From positions 18,530,234-18,594,233 of the forward strand of contig JAVUNC010000019.1 in NCBI GenBank assembly GCA_032173965.1: 64,000 nucleotides of DNA, in the 5' to 3' direction. Shown here piece after piece: positions 47,651 to 64,000 of the stretch. The translations under genes and the position numbers were made by a program. The stretch is from Sitta carolinensis (taxonomy: Eukaryota > Chordata > Aves > Passeriformes > Sittidae). Numbering within the stretch: the stretch's first letter is position 1; each line of letters begins with the position of its first letter. The notes under the pieces are model-generated. The model worked only from the letters and a program-made list of their open reading frames with translations. It was not told where the DNA came from and did not search any database.

Positions 47651-48783
47651 GTACAGCCAGGAGCTGGAATAAGCTTTCCCTGAGGTCTCTTTCTATCTGT
47701 TTCAAAAAGTCAGAATGTGTTTCCTTGAATTCAGCCATCATCCTTATTATTATTATTATTGCCATTTTCTTTGCTAATATGCAACATATTTTCTAGGCAA
47801 GCTATCTCATTTTGGTAGCCCTAGATTTGTATTCTATTGCTCCAAATACAGAACTTGAAAGTGCATCTGACTTCTAAACAGTATGAATGAGGCAGGTTTC
47901 AGGGAGTAACTAGACCCAAAAGATGGACGTGCACAAGCCTTTGTAATGATCATTTCTGTTGAAAGATGCAGAATTAATAACAGATCTGCTCAGAAATTTA
48001 GTGGCATAGCATCAGTTAGAAATATAACTGCTTTGCATCACAAGGTTTGGGTTTTAGAAGGGAGCAAAGCACTGTCCTGTGCAAGAGGGGTCAGGAATGG
48101 GGATGGATACAGATTTCGTATACAAGAAAAGCAAGTGGTTCTCATGCAAGATGCAGTGCTGCACCATCACGGCACTGAGAGCATTTTTGGAAGTCTAGTC
48201 CCTACCTGCTACCCACCTTCAGAGGGAGCGGGAGTTGTGTGATGTGCACAAGGAAGCCTCAGAACTGCATGAAAATTCTGCTTAAACTAGTCTAAGTCAC
48301 AGGTATTGTCATGGACTTTAAATGCAAATCCCCAGAAGACTGACCTAAAATGTACCATCAAATACAACACAATAGAAATACATGAGGAGACTTGGGTTAA
48401 TGCTGCTGACTGCATTCAGAATTCAGTAGTCTTGCTTTTTCCTTTTCAGTATTACGAGCATACCAAAAGGCATATTTGTGTCTTCCCCCATAAATAAAGT
48501 TAGTCTGATAATTTAATTTTGTAGATTTATAAAATATTTTCTATGCAACTTAAAGCAATAGCTTAAAAAAGCAATTAACTTTAAGAAATAGTATATTTAC
48601 AATTAAAATAAGTACAGACCTTATTGGGTATGCATTCATTTATAGCACAAAATAATTTACAAGGCTTAAAGTAATAAATAAGTCACTGGAAAGCTTTCAG
48701 AGATGTGCATTCTCCATATGTCAGAGTGCAGTGGAGTTTCAGGAAGCAGTAATGAGTTCTGGCTAAAGTGTGTCCATGACTCC

Positions 48784-64000
<15,217 letters not shown>

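Larger units (their letters stand above)
43760..48783. other. Spacer between the cadherin start and the SANBR stop
   Basis: Holds the SANBR 3' UTR at the right end and the cadherin 5' region at the left. The acceptor CCTGCAG at 43765-43771 lies just before the cadherin ATG, so a non-coding first exon probably lies further right, but I could not locate it. No CpG island was seen. A short CR1-like tail lies at about 45771-45815. No other coding exon was recognised. Confidence 0.6.

Overview
The window is vertebrate nuclear DNA, most likely from a bird. Genes are split into many small GT-AG exons. CR1-type LINE fragments and a solo retroviral LTR lie in introns, and two of the three genes can be recognised as vertebrate orthologues. 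No bacterial, phage or plasmid features were seen. All three genes are on the minus strand, so they are read from right to left.

Layout, right to left. (1) About 48.8-63.5 kb: SANBR (KIAA1841), 19 coding exons, including the BTB domain and the true C-terminus. The 5' part of the gene (expected SANT region) lies beyond the right edge. (2) About 43.8-48.8 kb: spacer with the SANBR 3' UTR and the upstream region of the next gene. (3) 5.87-43.76 kb: a giant non-classical cadherin in 44 coding exons. It has a signal peptide, about 21 extracellular cadherin (EC) repeats, a membrane-adjacent domain, one transmembrane helix and a tail of about 200 residues; the product is about 2,575 residues. I know no mammalian orthologue by name. 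(4) 0.39-5.13 kb: the first four coding exons of AHSA2, an HSP90 co-chaperone, under a CpG-island promoter. The rest of AHSA2 is off the left edge.

The main finding is position plus sequence. In mammals the order is KIAA1841/SANBR - C2orf74 - AHSA2 - USP34, so the cadherin occupies the C2orf74 slot in the same orientation. Its last exon encodes LKGVKFSEVAVILD, which resembles the C-terminal motif I recall for C2orf74, a small single-pass membrane protein. I propose that mammalian C2orf74 is the surviving 3' end (transmembrane helix plus tail) of this cadherin after loss of the ectodomain.

Reading frames. Almost every exon joins its neighbours in phase. There are six exceptions: three in the cadherin (two in exon 17, one at the exon 18/19 junction) and three in SANBR. 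Each is explained by one missing base. Because SANBR is a conserved gene, single-base deletions in the assembly are the simplest explanation, but real lesions in the cadherin cannot be excluded from this sequence alone.

The genes do not form an operon-like functional unit. They are neighbours in a conserved synteny block: a co-chaperone, a cell-surface adhesion protein and a nuclear BTB protein.
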